NCBI GenBank assembly: GCA_009103225.1
Contig: RHPI01000560.1
Span: 272,891 to 336,890, forward strand
Direction of reading: 5' to 3'
Length of the DNA: 64,000 bases
From: Chlorokybus atmophyticus
Lineage: Eukaryota; Streptophyta; Chlorokybophyceae; Chlorokybales; Chlorokybaceae
Part shown: in pieces, positions 15,257-27,428 of the stretch
Layout of the letters: each line of letters starts with the position of its first letter
Position numbering within the stretch: the stretch's first letter is position 1
Translations under genes and position numbers: made by a program
Notes under the pieces: generated by a model
What the model saw: only the letters and a program-made list of their open reading frames with translations
The model's database searches: none
Told to the model about the DNA's origin: nothing

Positions 15257-16693
15257 TAACACAAAGCTCTGGTCTGATCACTAGCAGCTTCCCAACAGAG
15301 TCCATGTCTGCAGCGAGGTGAGTGAAATCGCTGCATCTGCAGCACTTCCTGCCTGCCATATTGTGGTAGTGTAGATATTTACTGCAGCGGTTCGCTGGTT
15401 ACTTTGGCCTTACCTATCGTGACTTATGCAGGCCTGTCCCTGAAGGGTATGCACCTTGTGTGTTGCGCAACCGCCTATGTCAAGCTGCTGTTGCGGAGTA
15501 TCATTGTGCAGTTGCAAGCACGGTCGTCCCCGGTTACAAAGAGTAATTTTGTTGCATGCAGTGTGGCTGCCCTCTCAGGCATGCTTGCTTGGTAATGCAG
15601 AGCATATGTTCTCCATCAGCGCAGTATCGCCCTGTTGCTGTAAGGAGGTGGGGTTCAAGAGGGCCAATCTGTATTGTTGTCGTGGTCAGTAGCATATGAA
15701 GAGCGGGGCATGCTTCTAAACAAAGGTGTTGCGTTCCAGGTGATCATTCCAAGCACAGTCCAGGCGTAGCAACCGGACATTGGCTCGCAGCGTTTCCGGC
15801 GGCGGATTGCCTGAGAGCATGTCATCCGGCTGCATGCATCAAGGCTTGGTCTGTCTACTTTATATGCAAAGAGTAAGCTGGAACGCGTGTTGTGCTTGCC
15901 CTCACGCTGCAAATAGGCATGCACAAGCATGCTGCTTTTGTGTTCGATCACATCGTTGCTTCAACGCGATGGCATGCGGTGACTTTGAATAAAGTTTTGG
16001 TCTGGTTGCTCTCGTGCCATGCTCACCAGTTAGTCGAAAAAGCAATACCACAAGTTGGTTGACTTTGATGCAATGGAGCTCGGCTGATGTTTCCACTCTA
16101 CCTCATTGAAACCCGCTTGGTCTTCATGTCAGTGACTCAGTGTATTGACGCTCTCTTATACCATGAGTACACTGAACAAGGTCCATTGCTCCGGCGTACA
16201 GTTGCCAGGTGAATGCATGTGCGGTGCATGTGGTGTGGATTAGGTGAAGGCTCCCGGGTGTAATAATTGTGTTGGCTTGTTCTTGTATGGGATGTGTTTG
16301 CACATGCTGTTTGGCATGCTGTGAGTGATGTCATGCATGTCTAAAACTACTGGCAGCATATCTTTCACACTGAGCACGTGTGACTTGAGATGACTATGAT
16401 GTATACCCTATGCAACAGGGGGGAGGTAGGAGTAGCAGGGCTAGAGTAGAGGGTAGAGTGAGCCCGGTGGTCATACATGCACCATTCAGGTGCGTGTGGT
16501 TTGCTGCATGTGATGCATGGCGTTGAAATGCATGTTTATAACAGCCTCGCGATTATCTTGTACAGATCACAGGTCTGTGGCTGGTTTAGTGGGTTGATTT
16601 TACAAAGCTTACATCTTTCCCTCTTGCATTGAATGGTATGAAGGGTTGTGTGTGCAACCATCACAGCAAATTTCCACAACACGTGTTTGTCTA
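15257..16693. other. 3' intergenic region between convergent genes
   Basis: It lies between the ends of the glycosyltransferase (+) and CCDC13 (-). Only short overlapping open frames are present, with no recognisable coding signal. One copy of the dispersed 11-mer AGCCCGGTGGT is at 16461-16471. I see nothing else supportable. Confidence 0.5.
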
Positions 16694-19377
16694 CTACTCG
16701 CGGCGAGCATACGCCTGCTGCAGTTGCAGGATGAGCTTCTCCTGGCGCTCTATACGCGCCTGCTGCTCCCGGCACTTCACCTGCAGATCACTAATCACTT
16801 CATCCTTCCTACTGGTAGCACTATTACTACTACTATCGTTCCCAACGGCCCTTTTCTCTTTCCCTGCCTCCATACCACCAACACTTCCAACAGTCCCACT
16901 CTGCTGCTCTCTCCTGCCCACGCCAGCGCTCTCGCTCTGTTGCTGTTGTTGCTGTTGTTGTGTCTGTGGTTGTGATAGCTGTTGTTGTTGTTGTTGGCGC
17001 CGTGCAAGCTCCGCGCGAAGGGCCGCAATGAGGCGGTCGTCGTTGCCGGCCTTCTCCAGCACCACCTCAACCTTTTCCCTTAAGCTCCTCACCTGTGACG
17101 CAGTCAAGTCAGGGAGTCGATCACACCTACCTGCTAAACACAAACTATTCCTGCAACGGTTCAATTGCGTTGCATGAGTGACATACTGAGAGTTTGCCTG
17201 CATGATACAATCACGAGGCAGTACATCCACACACATACAAACCCGCGCACACGTCTGCCCTCAAGTACACGCAGAACTGCACGCGCACACCTATGTCCCC
17301 ACCTCGTTCTCCAGGAGCATCTTGCGTGTGTTGGCCGCCTCCGCTCGGCTTCTCGCGGCCGCTGCCTCCGCGCGCGCTTCCGCCAGCTCGGTCAGAGCGC
17401 GTTCCATCTCCTTGCGCCTCTCGCGCGCATTATTGTTGTTGGCGCTGGTGTTGGTGTTGTCAATACTGGAAAGGCTGCCGGTAATGCTGTCGCCTACTGC
17501 GCCGTCCGGCTGCATCGCTGCTGCGGATGCTGCCTCGGCCGACCTCAACTTGGCCTTCAGCTCCCTCACCTTCTCCTGAAGCAAGGTAATACACACACGT
17601 TGTACATCAGCTGCACGCCCTCATCGATACAACAACAACAGCAGCACATGCCGCACGCACGCACACAAGTAACTCTGTATAGCATTGTGCGCCGTCAAAC
17701 ATGAACAGCATATGTGTGCGTACGCGCGCTTGTGTGCATGTGCGCACATTCCATCCCCCCAACATAGTTACACCAATCAGATGTTGCTAAATCGCTACAT
17801 GCTACAACTTTCACCTTGAGTACAAGTATCTGCTGTGCGCGCCCGCGCCATCCGCCATCATCCGCGGACGACGTGGACGCAACGCAAGCATCGATGTCGG
17901 TGAGCCCCGTCTCGCGCATGAGAGCGGAGCGCAGCTGCTGGCACTCTGCCTTCGCAGCCCTCTCCATATCCCTCATCTGAGATGTTAATGAACCATTCAC
18001 TGAAGTGAATCAACCTCTATCTGTATACTAGATGGTTGATGTTTTTGATAATCTCTTGCTTACTTGGTTGTACTTTTCTTTCCATTTTTCGAGTGATTCC
18101 GTTGCGGCTGGTGTTGGTGTCACATCGGCGGGGGGTTTTCGGGTGCTGCTTTTGGCACTGTTGTTGTTGGTAGTGGTGGTGTTGGTGTTGTTGGTGGTGG
18201 TGGTGGATTGGAGAAGCGCGGCAGTCTCTTTCGCTTGCTTGAGTTCTGTCTGCAGCTTGGAAGCGCGCGTGCGCTCCCTCTCCACAGAAACAGTCAACGC
18301 CCTCGCCTGTGACATGAGTACACTTATCATGCACAACAACAATGACGACAACAACAACAACAACAGCAACAGCAGCATGCCTTCTTGGATAGCTGGATGA
18401 TTTTGGCGTCGCGCGGGTCGGGGGAGACGCCGATGTTGTTGGCCGCGTCGATGATGGCCCTGCCAAAATGGCATCTCTTCCAAGTTCAGCCAGGGAACAT
18501 AGATGACAAAGAGTGTAAATGACAACCACTTGCGCGGCAATGGAGTCTTCTTATGCACGCTGTTTTTGCAGTAGGACATTGCATTATACATTGATGCATA
18601 CACGTTCTCTGGTTGCTGATCAAGAACTTGCGCACAAACACGCGCACGCATGCACGCACGCACGCACGCGCATACGCGCGTACGCGCACGCGCACACGCA
18701 CACGCACACGCACACGCACACGCACACGCACACGCACACATGGACAAAAAACATGCACGCAACTGGAGTGCAGAGTTTTCTTCATCGCGCTGAGCCAGCA
18801 TAAACGCCAGCGACGCGCTCTTCTCTCGCAACTCACGCAACTGTTTGGGAGAAGCAAGATGCCCAATAAGTCAAACAGATCACTCAATCAAAGGTCATAT
18901 CAACCAACCCATGAGCGAATACATTGACACACGATCAACAGGGCGTCACACTATGCAGCCGTACGCACCTGCCAGCTGGCGTCGGCGGCGGCGTTGCTGT
19001 TGGTATTATCGTTGCTGACAGCATCCAGTGGTTCGCGCATCATCGGGTCCTGCAAGCAAATAAAGGTGCTGGGAAAAAGGGAGGAAAAAAGTGGACTCAC
19101 CATCAGTTCCAACGTCAATCTCGCTTGCTATGTCAGTTGCTATTTTCTTGACGATCGGTACTGACTGGGGTCGTGCGACATCATCAACTGTACAGTTCAT
19201 ACCCTTCGTTTGCTCACTACAAACTACTATTGCGTTGGAGCCTTGTGTATTTACCGTGCTCTACTACTGTGACATTCCATTGCTGCAGCAATGGAGACTG
19301 ATATGCGGATCAACCACTGAACGCGGAATTTTACAGAGAGAGGGGCACACCTCATCGCTGCTGTCAAAATCCTCCAT
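16694..19377 (-). CDS. CCDC13: CCDC13 family coiled-coil protein (centriolar satellite / ciliogenesis)
   Basis: Nine exons on the minus strand: 19351-19377, 19101-19127, 18969-19049, 18764-18840, 18381-18459, 18064-18306, 17815-17976, 17303-17575, 16694-17092; 455 residues. Three landmarks match animal CCDC13: LRELREKSASLAFMLAQRDE near the start, KIIQLSKKARALTV in the first third, and WRGRAQQILVL mid-protein. NDDRLIAALRAEL follows later. Apart from low-complexity linkers (Thr/Asn near 18170, polyQ near 16930-17000) the protein is predicted coiled coil. CCDC13 is a centriolar-satellite protein needed for cilium assembly, so its presence implies a flagellated cell stage. The first two 27-nt exons are the least certain part. 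The intron after 18381 uses a GC donor. Confidence 0.85.
18640..18740. repeat. CA/CG-rich microsatellite in CCDC13 intron 4
   Basis: The intron between exons at 18764-18840 and 18381-18459 contains degenerate GCACGCAC repeats passing into about eight (CACACG) units up to 18740. It lies just downstream of the donor in the transcript sense. Confidence 0.85.
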
Positions 19378-19629
19378 TGCAGCAGAGTCCCAATCCCACC
19401 AACGCCTCTGCTCTCTCCTTGGCCTGGGCCAGCCCGCCTGGCCGGGGGGGGCCTAACAGTCTGCACTGAGTTCTAATCGCCAGTATACCGCTGCTGCCCT
19501 CCGCAGCGCGATATCAACGCGTTTGTTGCATGCGTTTGTTGATGGGGTACCGTGTATCATCAAGGCAGCCAAGTCGAGTTAAACATTGAGACAGTTTTGA
19601 GGTTGAATGCAGTTAGCCTGACCGGGGCC

Positions 19630-20525
19630 ATGCGGGCGGCGGCGGCGGCGGTGGTGAGGAGGGCGGCGGCGGTGCTGGCTGCTGGAGGCAGAGAGGGGGT
19701 GGCTTCGACATCTGGTACAGCGCAGAGTTGCCTGGCCACCTCTTTGCAGCAGCAGCAGCAGCAGCAGCAGCAGCTGGGGTCTCTTTCTGGGCTTGCCAGC
19801 GGGCCAGGGCGATTGGGGTTTCACAGCTCTGCGCTTCTGCTGGCTGCTCCAAAACGCAAGGTTGGGGCATGCATTTGTCGACAATTGCTGGTTGTAAATA
19901 ACTGCATCTTGAAACAAATCTACAGGCAAATTGGAGTTGGTAGCGTATAAAAGTACTACTAGCTAATTTCGGTCGTTGTTGCAGTATGCTGGTGAGAGTC
20001 ATTGCGTTTGAGTGAGCACGCTGAAGTCTACTCGGCGTTTTGCACATTCACTTGTAAACTCAACCGATCAACCAAACGTCGGCGTTGAACGTTTCTGTCT
20101 GGTCGTATATGTTCGCACATAAGTTCTCATTCTCATGCTCGGTTGCTGGAGCAGTCATATGCAATGCACGCAGCAGGCACACGGTCTGCTGTATGCATGC
20201 GTCCACTTGGCTCACATCAATCGAATAAACATCATGGCATGCTGCAGGTGACTCCGTCGCGAAAGAAGATCCGCAATGGCCCGAAGGGCATAGACTTTAT
20301 CCCACTAGCAATGCAGTGCAGGTACATGATCATTGAGTATGCAAACCCACCACACTAGCTGCATCGTGCATATGCCAGCCTTGATGTGTTGTGTTCTTGG
20401 CAAGCAGTGTGTGCGGGCGTGCAAGGCTGCCTCACATAGTATGCGACCCGGCTTCATGCCGGTGGCGGCTGATGAAGTATGACTACGCTGAAGCATTGCA
20501 GAGAAAAGATGGAGTGGCTGCATAG
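19630..20525 (+). CDS. bL32m: Mitochondrial large-subunit ribosomal protein bL32m
   Basis: Three exons: 19630-19860, 20248-20321, 20408-20525; 140 residues. The Arg/Ala-rich first exon (MRAAAAAVVRRAAAVLAAGG) is a typical mitochondrial presequence. The mature part begins near AAPKRK, continues with RKKIRNGPKGIDFIPLAMQC, and closes with the zinc-binding CSVCGRARLPHIVCDPASC, all as in plant mitochondrial L32. A run of about nine glutamines (CAG repeat near 19748) sits between presequence and mature domain, where length variation should be tolerated. An in-frame upstream ATG at 19552 exists, but the 19630 start gives the better presequence. Confidence 0.93.
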
Positions 20526-21667
20526 GGTGAGACTTGTGGCCTCAGGAGGAGGTGCATTTCATACCTGCCAGTTGAAGAGAAAGCTTAATTGTCAAGTACT
20601 GCTCCTTTGTGCGCTGCCAGAACTCTGGTCAGTCTGCAATGAACAGACAGATTCATGTGAGCGGTTGAAATGTTGTCGTCAGCAAACGACAGTCACGCTG
20701 TTCGCGCCCTACGCGTAGGTCACACGCTGCGTGTGGCTGGATTGCGTAGTTCGGCAAGGGAGTGTCTGCAGGGTTGATCAATTGAAGCGAGAAGGAGCGC
20801 GGTGGTATTGCATAGCGCCGACAATGGTTTCGTATGCACAGGCTAGCTGTTGACCCTAGGTCAACACAACCATGATGATCGCGTGCGCTGGATGTGCGCA
20901 TTGCGCTGTTTCACCCATGGTGTTTGCACAATGGCTTTGTTTCTTACAGTGAAGGAGGCCAGCTTGACAATTTGCATATCTGAATTCTGAAAATATGTAC
21001 ATGAACCAGCTGCTAATCTTACAGAAACTCATACCAACTCGCCCAGCCATCGTTTACTATGATGAGTTGTGAAGGTTGATTGCGATGCATGTAATTCACA
21101 TTGTCCGCACACCATGCATGTAGGCACAGCACCATACCCCTCATATACACTTCTGGATGCACTGTCAGCAGAGATATGGTGCTGGCTCAAAAGTTACATC
21201 TTGACAAGGCCGCACCTGTTGAAGTCCGTTGCAGCAAAGATATGTTACTATGAGCGCATTAGTCCAATGTTTTGCTACATCACGCGCGCGTGCATATGCT
21301 CATGCACAATCGTCAATCAGACATAATCATCACAGGCAGGGCCCCACTTGCTAACAAGGTCGGTGCAGCCTCGCTGGATGGACTCGGATAGCGGATGCGG
21401 CCCATCGCCAGAGGTAGTACTGCAATGTGTGGCCGTATGGTAGTTTACTGCAGCGGTAGCCTGCATGCACTTTAATTGCAACTGATGTGCGCTCGAAACA
21501 TTAAGTGCTACAGCGCAATGATATTCTGCCCTCTAACCCGCATCGCTGCGAGTTGCTGCATCAGTGCAGCATACACCGAATTGGATACGCATGCAACTGT
21601 GATTAATGAAACTGAGCAGGTATGGGACAATGTCAGCATGCCTAGGGCTGGCCGCAAATGGTGGTGC

Positions 21668-21698
<31 letters not shown>

Positions 21699-21769
21699 CG
21701 CATCAATGTACATTCAAGCTCACAAGTGCAGTGCAAGGTCACCAGCCACGGGTAGGCTTGATACATTCA
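20526..21769. other. Intergenic region between convergent genes
   Basis: This 1.24 kb stretch between bL32m (+) and the HLB1-like gene (-) has only short shadow frames. It contains a short purine microsatellite (GAGAGA, about 21669-21698). No gene is supported. Confidence 0.5.
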
Positions 21770-24700
21770 TTAGCTTTGTAACAGTGTTTGAACAGGTCCG
21801 AGCTGTCTGCGACTGCTCAGCATGCTCATCAACTTGAGCGCATCGACCCACGCGTCCATGCGTTCATCCAAGTCAGCAACGAAGTACTGGGGGCCAAGCA
21901 CCGTTGAGACACAGAACGCCGAGCCGGCGGGAAGACTCAAATCTCCAAACGGTTCAACCGCAATGATGTCCAACAAGGGAATTGTTGCTTGATCTGCGTC
22001 AAAAGCGCCGCTGCTGTCCACCTGAGGCCAAACAATAACCACAATCAGAGCATTGCAGCATTGGAGGATACTGGAGGATACTCTAATCCGCAACATATGG
22101 CCACCTCATGCACATTCGCTTACCAATGCATCTTTTGGTGGCCGAGCCTCGCGGAATGATTCGTGATCCAACACGAGCCATTTTCGTCGCCAGTGCTCAT
22201 GCGTGAGGATGCCATCGAGTGGTTGGGCCAGCAGAAAGCCTGCCTTGATATAAGGCAGTGGCAGCTGCGACCAAGCAACCTGTTAGCATGGACTGTGCAC
22301 AAACAACCAAGATACACGCAGACCTCATCCTTGTCTGCATGTGCGACTGGCAGCATATGCAACCCTGGCTGTCGCATGTAACATGCACTTGGTACAAGCA
22401 AGACAAGCACTTACCAATGGACGCACGAGGCCCAAGGCGCCAGTATACACTGTGTGCGCTGGCTTCAAAGCGTAAGCAACGCAAATATACAGGGCTGCAA
22501 TGCTGTGCAGCTCAGCAGCAGTCAGATTGCTGAAACTGCCTCGTCTCATCTCCTCTGCGCGTCCGTACACCACAGTCCCCAGGTTGTACACGGCCTGCGA
22601 GCCATTCTGTCTTTAGCATGGCACCTTGGTCTACTCAGACTGCACGAATGGATATGAGGACTGCTGGGCTTCATAGCACTGGTGCAACAAATGGACACAG
22701 TGCACTACAAGTGAGGTGCGCGTATTGTCTGTATGTTCTTGTCCTACACAGAAGCAGTCAATACCTTGTGAAAGTCGGTGCGCAGGCGGATGGCAGAGCG
22801 AAACCGGGTTATGCTTTGTGCAACAAACTCAGCGCGCTGTTCAAGTGGGCCTGTGGTCGCCACGTCTTGCAGGGCCAAACCCCAATTGTTGTAAGCCTAC
22901 AAAATCAGGCAAGCAAGGTATCAGGATCGTATGTCACTGCTGGCAGGTCACTCCACCATCATACCTGTGGGCTATTCCAGTTCAATACAACAGCTCGCTG
23001 ATAGCACGCGCAGGCTTGCAGGCACAACTTATGGGCGTCTGCCCCATTCTTTTGCAGCTTGGCTAGGTCTGCATCACGCAACAACAACTTAGCACTGCCT
23101 GTCATGACAGCCGCAAGTTAGGAGTGCATAGCAATTTGCAACTAACCTGACAATGCCATGCCCCAGTTGTAGTGTGCTTCATGAAAGTTGGGAGAATGCT
23201 GTGTTGCCTGAGCGTATTTTACACAGGCGTCTTGCAACAGCATCGCACGCTGCATTTCCAGAGCAGGGCCTGCACCAACACTGTCTGCCTCCACCTGTGT
23301 TGTCAGAGGTCTTGGTTAGGGCACAACATTCTGCAAGCATATGTACACGGTATGGACAATAACCAAACAGACTGCACACTCAGCGAAGCTGCGGTAACCC
23401 TATTGCGAGTGATGCATTGTAAAGTGACGCTGCAATTTGCTCTACTTGTCTGAAATATCCTCACCTGGAGAACCAGTCCCCAATTGTACCAAGCGTCATA
23501 GTCACTGGGTGACTTGGCCACAGCCGCTTCATACCGCTTGGCAGCGGCTGCGCGAGCTCGCTGTCTGGCCCGCTCGTCAGCAGCTGCTGCATGCTTTTGA
23601 CCATACATGGCGTCCTCTGAAAGCACAACGCTGTCCATCTGGCCTGTTTTATGTGAGCCTGAACATCATGCAATATCCAGTTATAATACGTGTCGCAGAT
23701 ATCGAACAGACACCACACGTGCGTATCTGGTTGAACATCTGCAGCATAGAGTGAGGCACACATACACACAAACATGCACATCAATCAGGGCTTAACATGC
23801 ACCCTTGCGGCACTCCCTGTTACGTCAGTGCAGCCACGAACGCAGAAGGCAGGACACAAGGTAATTCCACATACCTGTGTACCAGGAGTGCGGCCCTGCA
23901 ACTGGCATGTGAACATCCGTGTCTTCAGCACTGGCAGAAGCACTGGTAGCATTTGGTGAGTGTGCAGAGGACTGAGAGAGTATGGATGATGCAAGTTGCA
24001 ATTCGAGCGCAGCTGTGCGCTGTGTCAATTGGCCAACTACTGCGCGCGTTATGGCCCACGTTGACTCTTCATCCTACAAAGCAAGCTCAGCATGTGTATC
24101 GCTTATGTGCGCCCATTGCAAGGCAATGTCGACTACATCAAGCAATGTACCTGGCGGGATGTGCCACTAGTAGATGCTTGGCTGCTGCTGGCTTCCTCAG
24201 GCCGAGAGACTGCCGGCACTGATGCTGATGGCTGCGTCACGCTTGTTGTAGAAGCTGGAGACACTTGCGGGGATGACGCTTCCGACGCTGTTGACGCAGC
24301 AGGCTCTTCTGTTGTTGAGGTGTCCAATTCAACTGCACAAGACTCTTGGCTCTCAGCAGGTTGAGGATCTGCTGCCTGCGCTCCTGAACTTGCAACCTTT
24401 GGGGCTTGCACGGACTGCGTTGCTTCGTGCGCAGCTTCGTCCTTAGGGTTGGTAGCTGCTGGTTCGGTTTCAGCAGCAGCTGCTGTTAACTCCACAGCAG
24501 AGGACGCAACGTGTTCTTCAGGCAATGCTGCAGCCGCCGCACTGATTGCAGCTGTGCGTGTTGCCTCCAATTCATCATCCATATTGTACAAGTCGCTGCT
24601 ATCCGATGTGCGCCTGGGGCTGAAGTGCTCCGGTGCTGTCACCACGGACTCTGTATCCACATCAGAGCCGTGATCTCGATCCCCTTGGCCGTCGGTGATG

Positions 24701-25438
24701 ACATCCGACTCACCTGGATCTGACAGCCCGTTTGCAGGAGCTGCAGCCGCTTCCTTTTCAGGCTTCAAGTCTGGTGTAGAATCTCTATTGTTGGAGTGGG
24801 ACTCCACTTCGGCCTCCTCCGTTACACCATTCTCATGCTCATGCGACACACCAGCTAATTCAACTTCATCCTGCATGTGCACTGTTTGTGGCTTTCTATG
24901 TACACCTTGATAACTCTTCTGACTGCAGGTGCCCCGCATCAAGTGAGCCATGCGTTGTTGCTTGCCAGATTTAGCTCAATACTCTGCTGTGGACCCGCAA
25001 ACACGCCCCCACTTACAATGCCATGCACGTGCGCTCTGATAGTAGTCCTCCATGACCCAATCAACATCTCCTCGCAGCGCAATGCATGGCTGTCTAGGTG
25101 TAACTAGCGTAGCGTGTGAGACCAAGCTTTGAAGAGCAGCATCCTGTGCTTAGCTAGACTGTTCAGCACCAAACTTCCATGAGATTTTGCGATCTATATA
25201 TGAGAGCCCAACGACAGGACCGAGGTCACATCTAGCCCTTGTCCCCTTGATCAGCGCAATGGTGTCTTACCGGTTGACTCGAGTGCTCCGCTTCAGCAGC
25301 CTCGTAATGGTCGTCCTCGTCCTCGTTGGCGATGGCAGCGGCGGCGGAGGGGTCGGTAGTGGTGGCAGAAGCAGCAGCAGATTTTTGAGCAGCAGGCTTC
25401 TTGCCCCCCTTGCCGCCCCGGCCCTTGCCCTTAGCCAT
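21770..25438 (-). CDS. HLB1: HLB1-like tetratricopeptide-repeat protein
   Basis: Ten exons on the minus strand: 25271-25438, 24151-24870, 23875-24073, 23465-23643, 23147-23294, 22965-23068, 22765-22896, 22415-22594, 22124-22264, 21770-22021; 740 residues. The N-terminal ~300 residues are low complexity: a Lys/Gly-rich start MAKGKGRGGKGGKK, then an acidic Ser/Ala/Glu-rich exon. The C-terminal half has TPR-type helices (YDAWYNWGLVLQ, EAHYNWGMAL, AYNNWGLALQDV, AVYNLGTVVYG) and a final PH-like segment (LPLPYIKAGFLLA to FVADLDERMDAWVDALKL). The TPR-plus-tail arrangement and these motifs match Arabidopsis HLB1, a plant trans-Golgi/early-endosome protein linked to actin and vesicle traffic. The long acidic exon may be lineage specific. 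Confidence 0.88.
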
Positions 25439-25506
25439 GCCCACCACCTTCACCACCCACCTCCAACAACCAATGCACAACAGTGGCTATTTACCTCACT
25501 CACATG

Positions 25507-25611
25507 AAACCCTAACTTGGGACTTGCGCCGACACTTTGACTGCTGTCGGCACAGGGCATACTGTCAACGCACGCGATGCCCGTTTGACAGAAGCAAAGC
25601 AGAAACCCTAA
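25507..25611. promoter_or_regulatory. Two AAACCCTAA telo-boxes upstream of the HLB1-like gene
   Basis: AAACCCTAA occurs at 25507-25515 and 25603-25611, about 70 and 165 bp upstream of the HLB1-like start on the minus strand, and 250-360 bp upstream of the divergent gene at 25868. In plants this telo-box is a promoter or 5' leader element of growth-related genes. Confidence 0.5.
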
Positions 25612-25867
25612 CTTTGATTTCGTTTTTCCCGCGCAAAAGCAACGGCTGTTTGCTGACCTTGGTGGGGGGGCGGCGGCGGTGTGGGTGGGGTGTGGGACGT
25701 CACCGGCGCCAAGCATTTGCTATCCTGTCTGTGTGCCTGCTAACTCAGGTGTTTGCCTGTGTCTGTGACTGCTTTGGTGGAAAGGGCGGTTGGTGAGGGT
25801 CCTGGTTGTCCTGTGCATAGTGGTGGGCAGCCAGTGCTTGTGCGGGTTGAGTTATTGGTGGCGCTCA

Positions 25868-27428
25868 ATGGGCGAGGCGGATGGACTCTCTTCCGCCGCT
25901 GCTTCTGAGCGAAGCAGGATGGCACGGCTGCTCCAGATCTTTCAGAAGTTTCAGAAGGAGTTCCGGGGCGAGGTGGTGTCCCTCTTTGACATGCTCCTTT
26001 GCGAGGTGCGCGATGGAGGAAAGCTTCCGTGTTACCTCAGTGCTTAAAACAATCAACCTTGTCTTCTGTTTTGCTTTATGACTGAATGGTTCAAGCACTT
26101 TGTGTTGTCTCTCACACAACTTGCAGGAGCTGCAGTCACCAAGCACACCGCTCAAGAAGCGAGTCAGCACATGCGACGCCAGATTTCTTGACTTGGTTGA
26201 AGTGCTTTGCGAGAAAGTAGGCCCGCCTCCGACTCGACTCCTCAGCTGGATCCGAACCGTGTCTGAGATTGAGCAGGTCAGCTTCAGTATGTGTTTGATG
26301 CGCATTGCACAGGTGCAATGGCTTGTTTAATGCAGCACCATAACTGTTTGTGTCACGTGTATTGCGCTTTCAAGTACACATCTTATCATACGGTGTGGCC
26401 GACTTAACTTACGTGACTCAAGTTGATACTCTTGGTTGGTTTCTCTTGCAGCTTGAGGAGTTTGAGCGAGCCACAACGGTAGGCGGAGCTTGTGTGCCTT
26501 AGCTTGTGCTTGCTACTTGCTACTATGGCACGTGCTGTTGCTCGAACAGCTTGTCATGCGTTGGACCTATGCAGGAAGATTTCAACGATCTTTGCGAAGA
26601 TTTGAAGGTCAGTTTCCTTGGTCACTCATACAGTTGCAAGAACCGCTTGACAGTGGCTCAACAAACGGTGGCTTGTCTTCTGGGGTCCTCTGCTGCAAGC
26701 TGTTTGCTGACTGATACCCTCAACAGATTACCAGCGGCTTGTTACAACTTGACCAATGCTGGGAGCAAAGCTGTGCCAGCAAAGACTCCCTAGCCCCGTA
26801 AGCTAGTGTTGTGCTGCGCAAAATGAGTGTCACACATTGGCATAGGCACATGAAACACGCACCTTTGAGTTGTGTGACACTCCTGTTCACTGGGCAACGT
26901 TCTTGTGCGTGTGCAGTCCTCCCTTGAAGACAACGCCTTCACAGCTTGTGCGCTCACAAACAGTGGAGCTTTGGCGCTTGGAAAAAGACTACTACACATC
27001 GCTCGTTGCACAGGTATCATCATAGTCTCCACTGATTCTCATCTACGTTGGCGTGCATCTTGGGTTGCGCAGTTACACACACTCTCAAACTCAGCCCTTG
27101 TGCTGATGCTGTGTATGCAGCAGGCACAGCATCAGCACTAGATGAGTCTCACTTTTGTCTGACTATGCAGCTGAAACACGAGGAGGCAGCAAGGGAACTG
27201 GCGCTTGACAAGCAAAAGCAAGCCGTAGCAGCTGCTGTTGCTGAGCTGACATGCCTCGTGCAGGCCGGACAGCAGGTAATAGCGATTGGCAAGTGTCTAC
27301 ATCCTTCCGTTCCATTGTGCATTAACCGCTGGCTTTACACATCTTGGCTGTAGGTGTATGCTGCAAGCAAAGCTTGGGCATCGAGGCCAGCACCTGTGGG
27401 AACACTCATGGACTGCAGCCCTGATTAA
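25868..27428 (+). CDS. Unrecognised conserved-looking protein, 231 residues
   Basis: Eight exons: 25868-26005, 26127-26276, 26452-26478, 26575-26607, 26727-26797, 26917-27013, 27171-27275, 27354-27428; 696 nt with consistent phases. The protein is mostly amphipathic helix, with charged, heptad-like stretches such as LLQIFQKFQKEFRGEVVSLF, WRLEKDYYTSLVAQ and HEEAARELALDKQKQA. There is no signal peptide, membrane segment or motif I recognise. It diverges from the HLB1-like gene across 429 bp. Two exons are only 27 and 33 nt. The clean splicing and codon frame argue for a real gene; I do not assign a function. Confidence 0.75.

Noticed and set aside
18613-18927. His/Thr and Arg/Val repeat frames on both strands
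   Set aside because: They are translations of the CA/CG microsatellite in CCDC13 intron 4.
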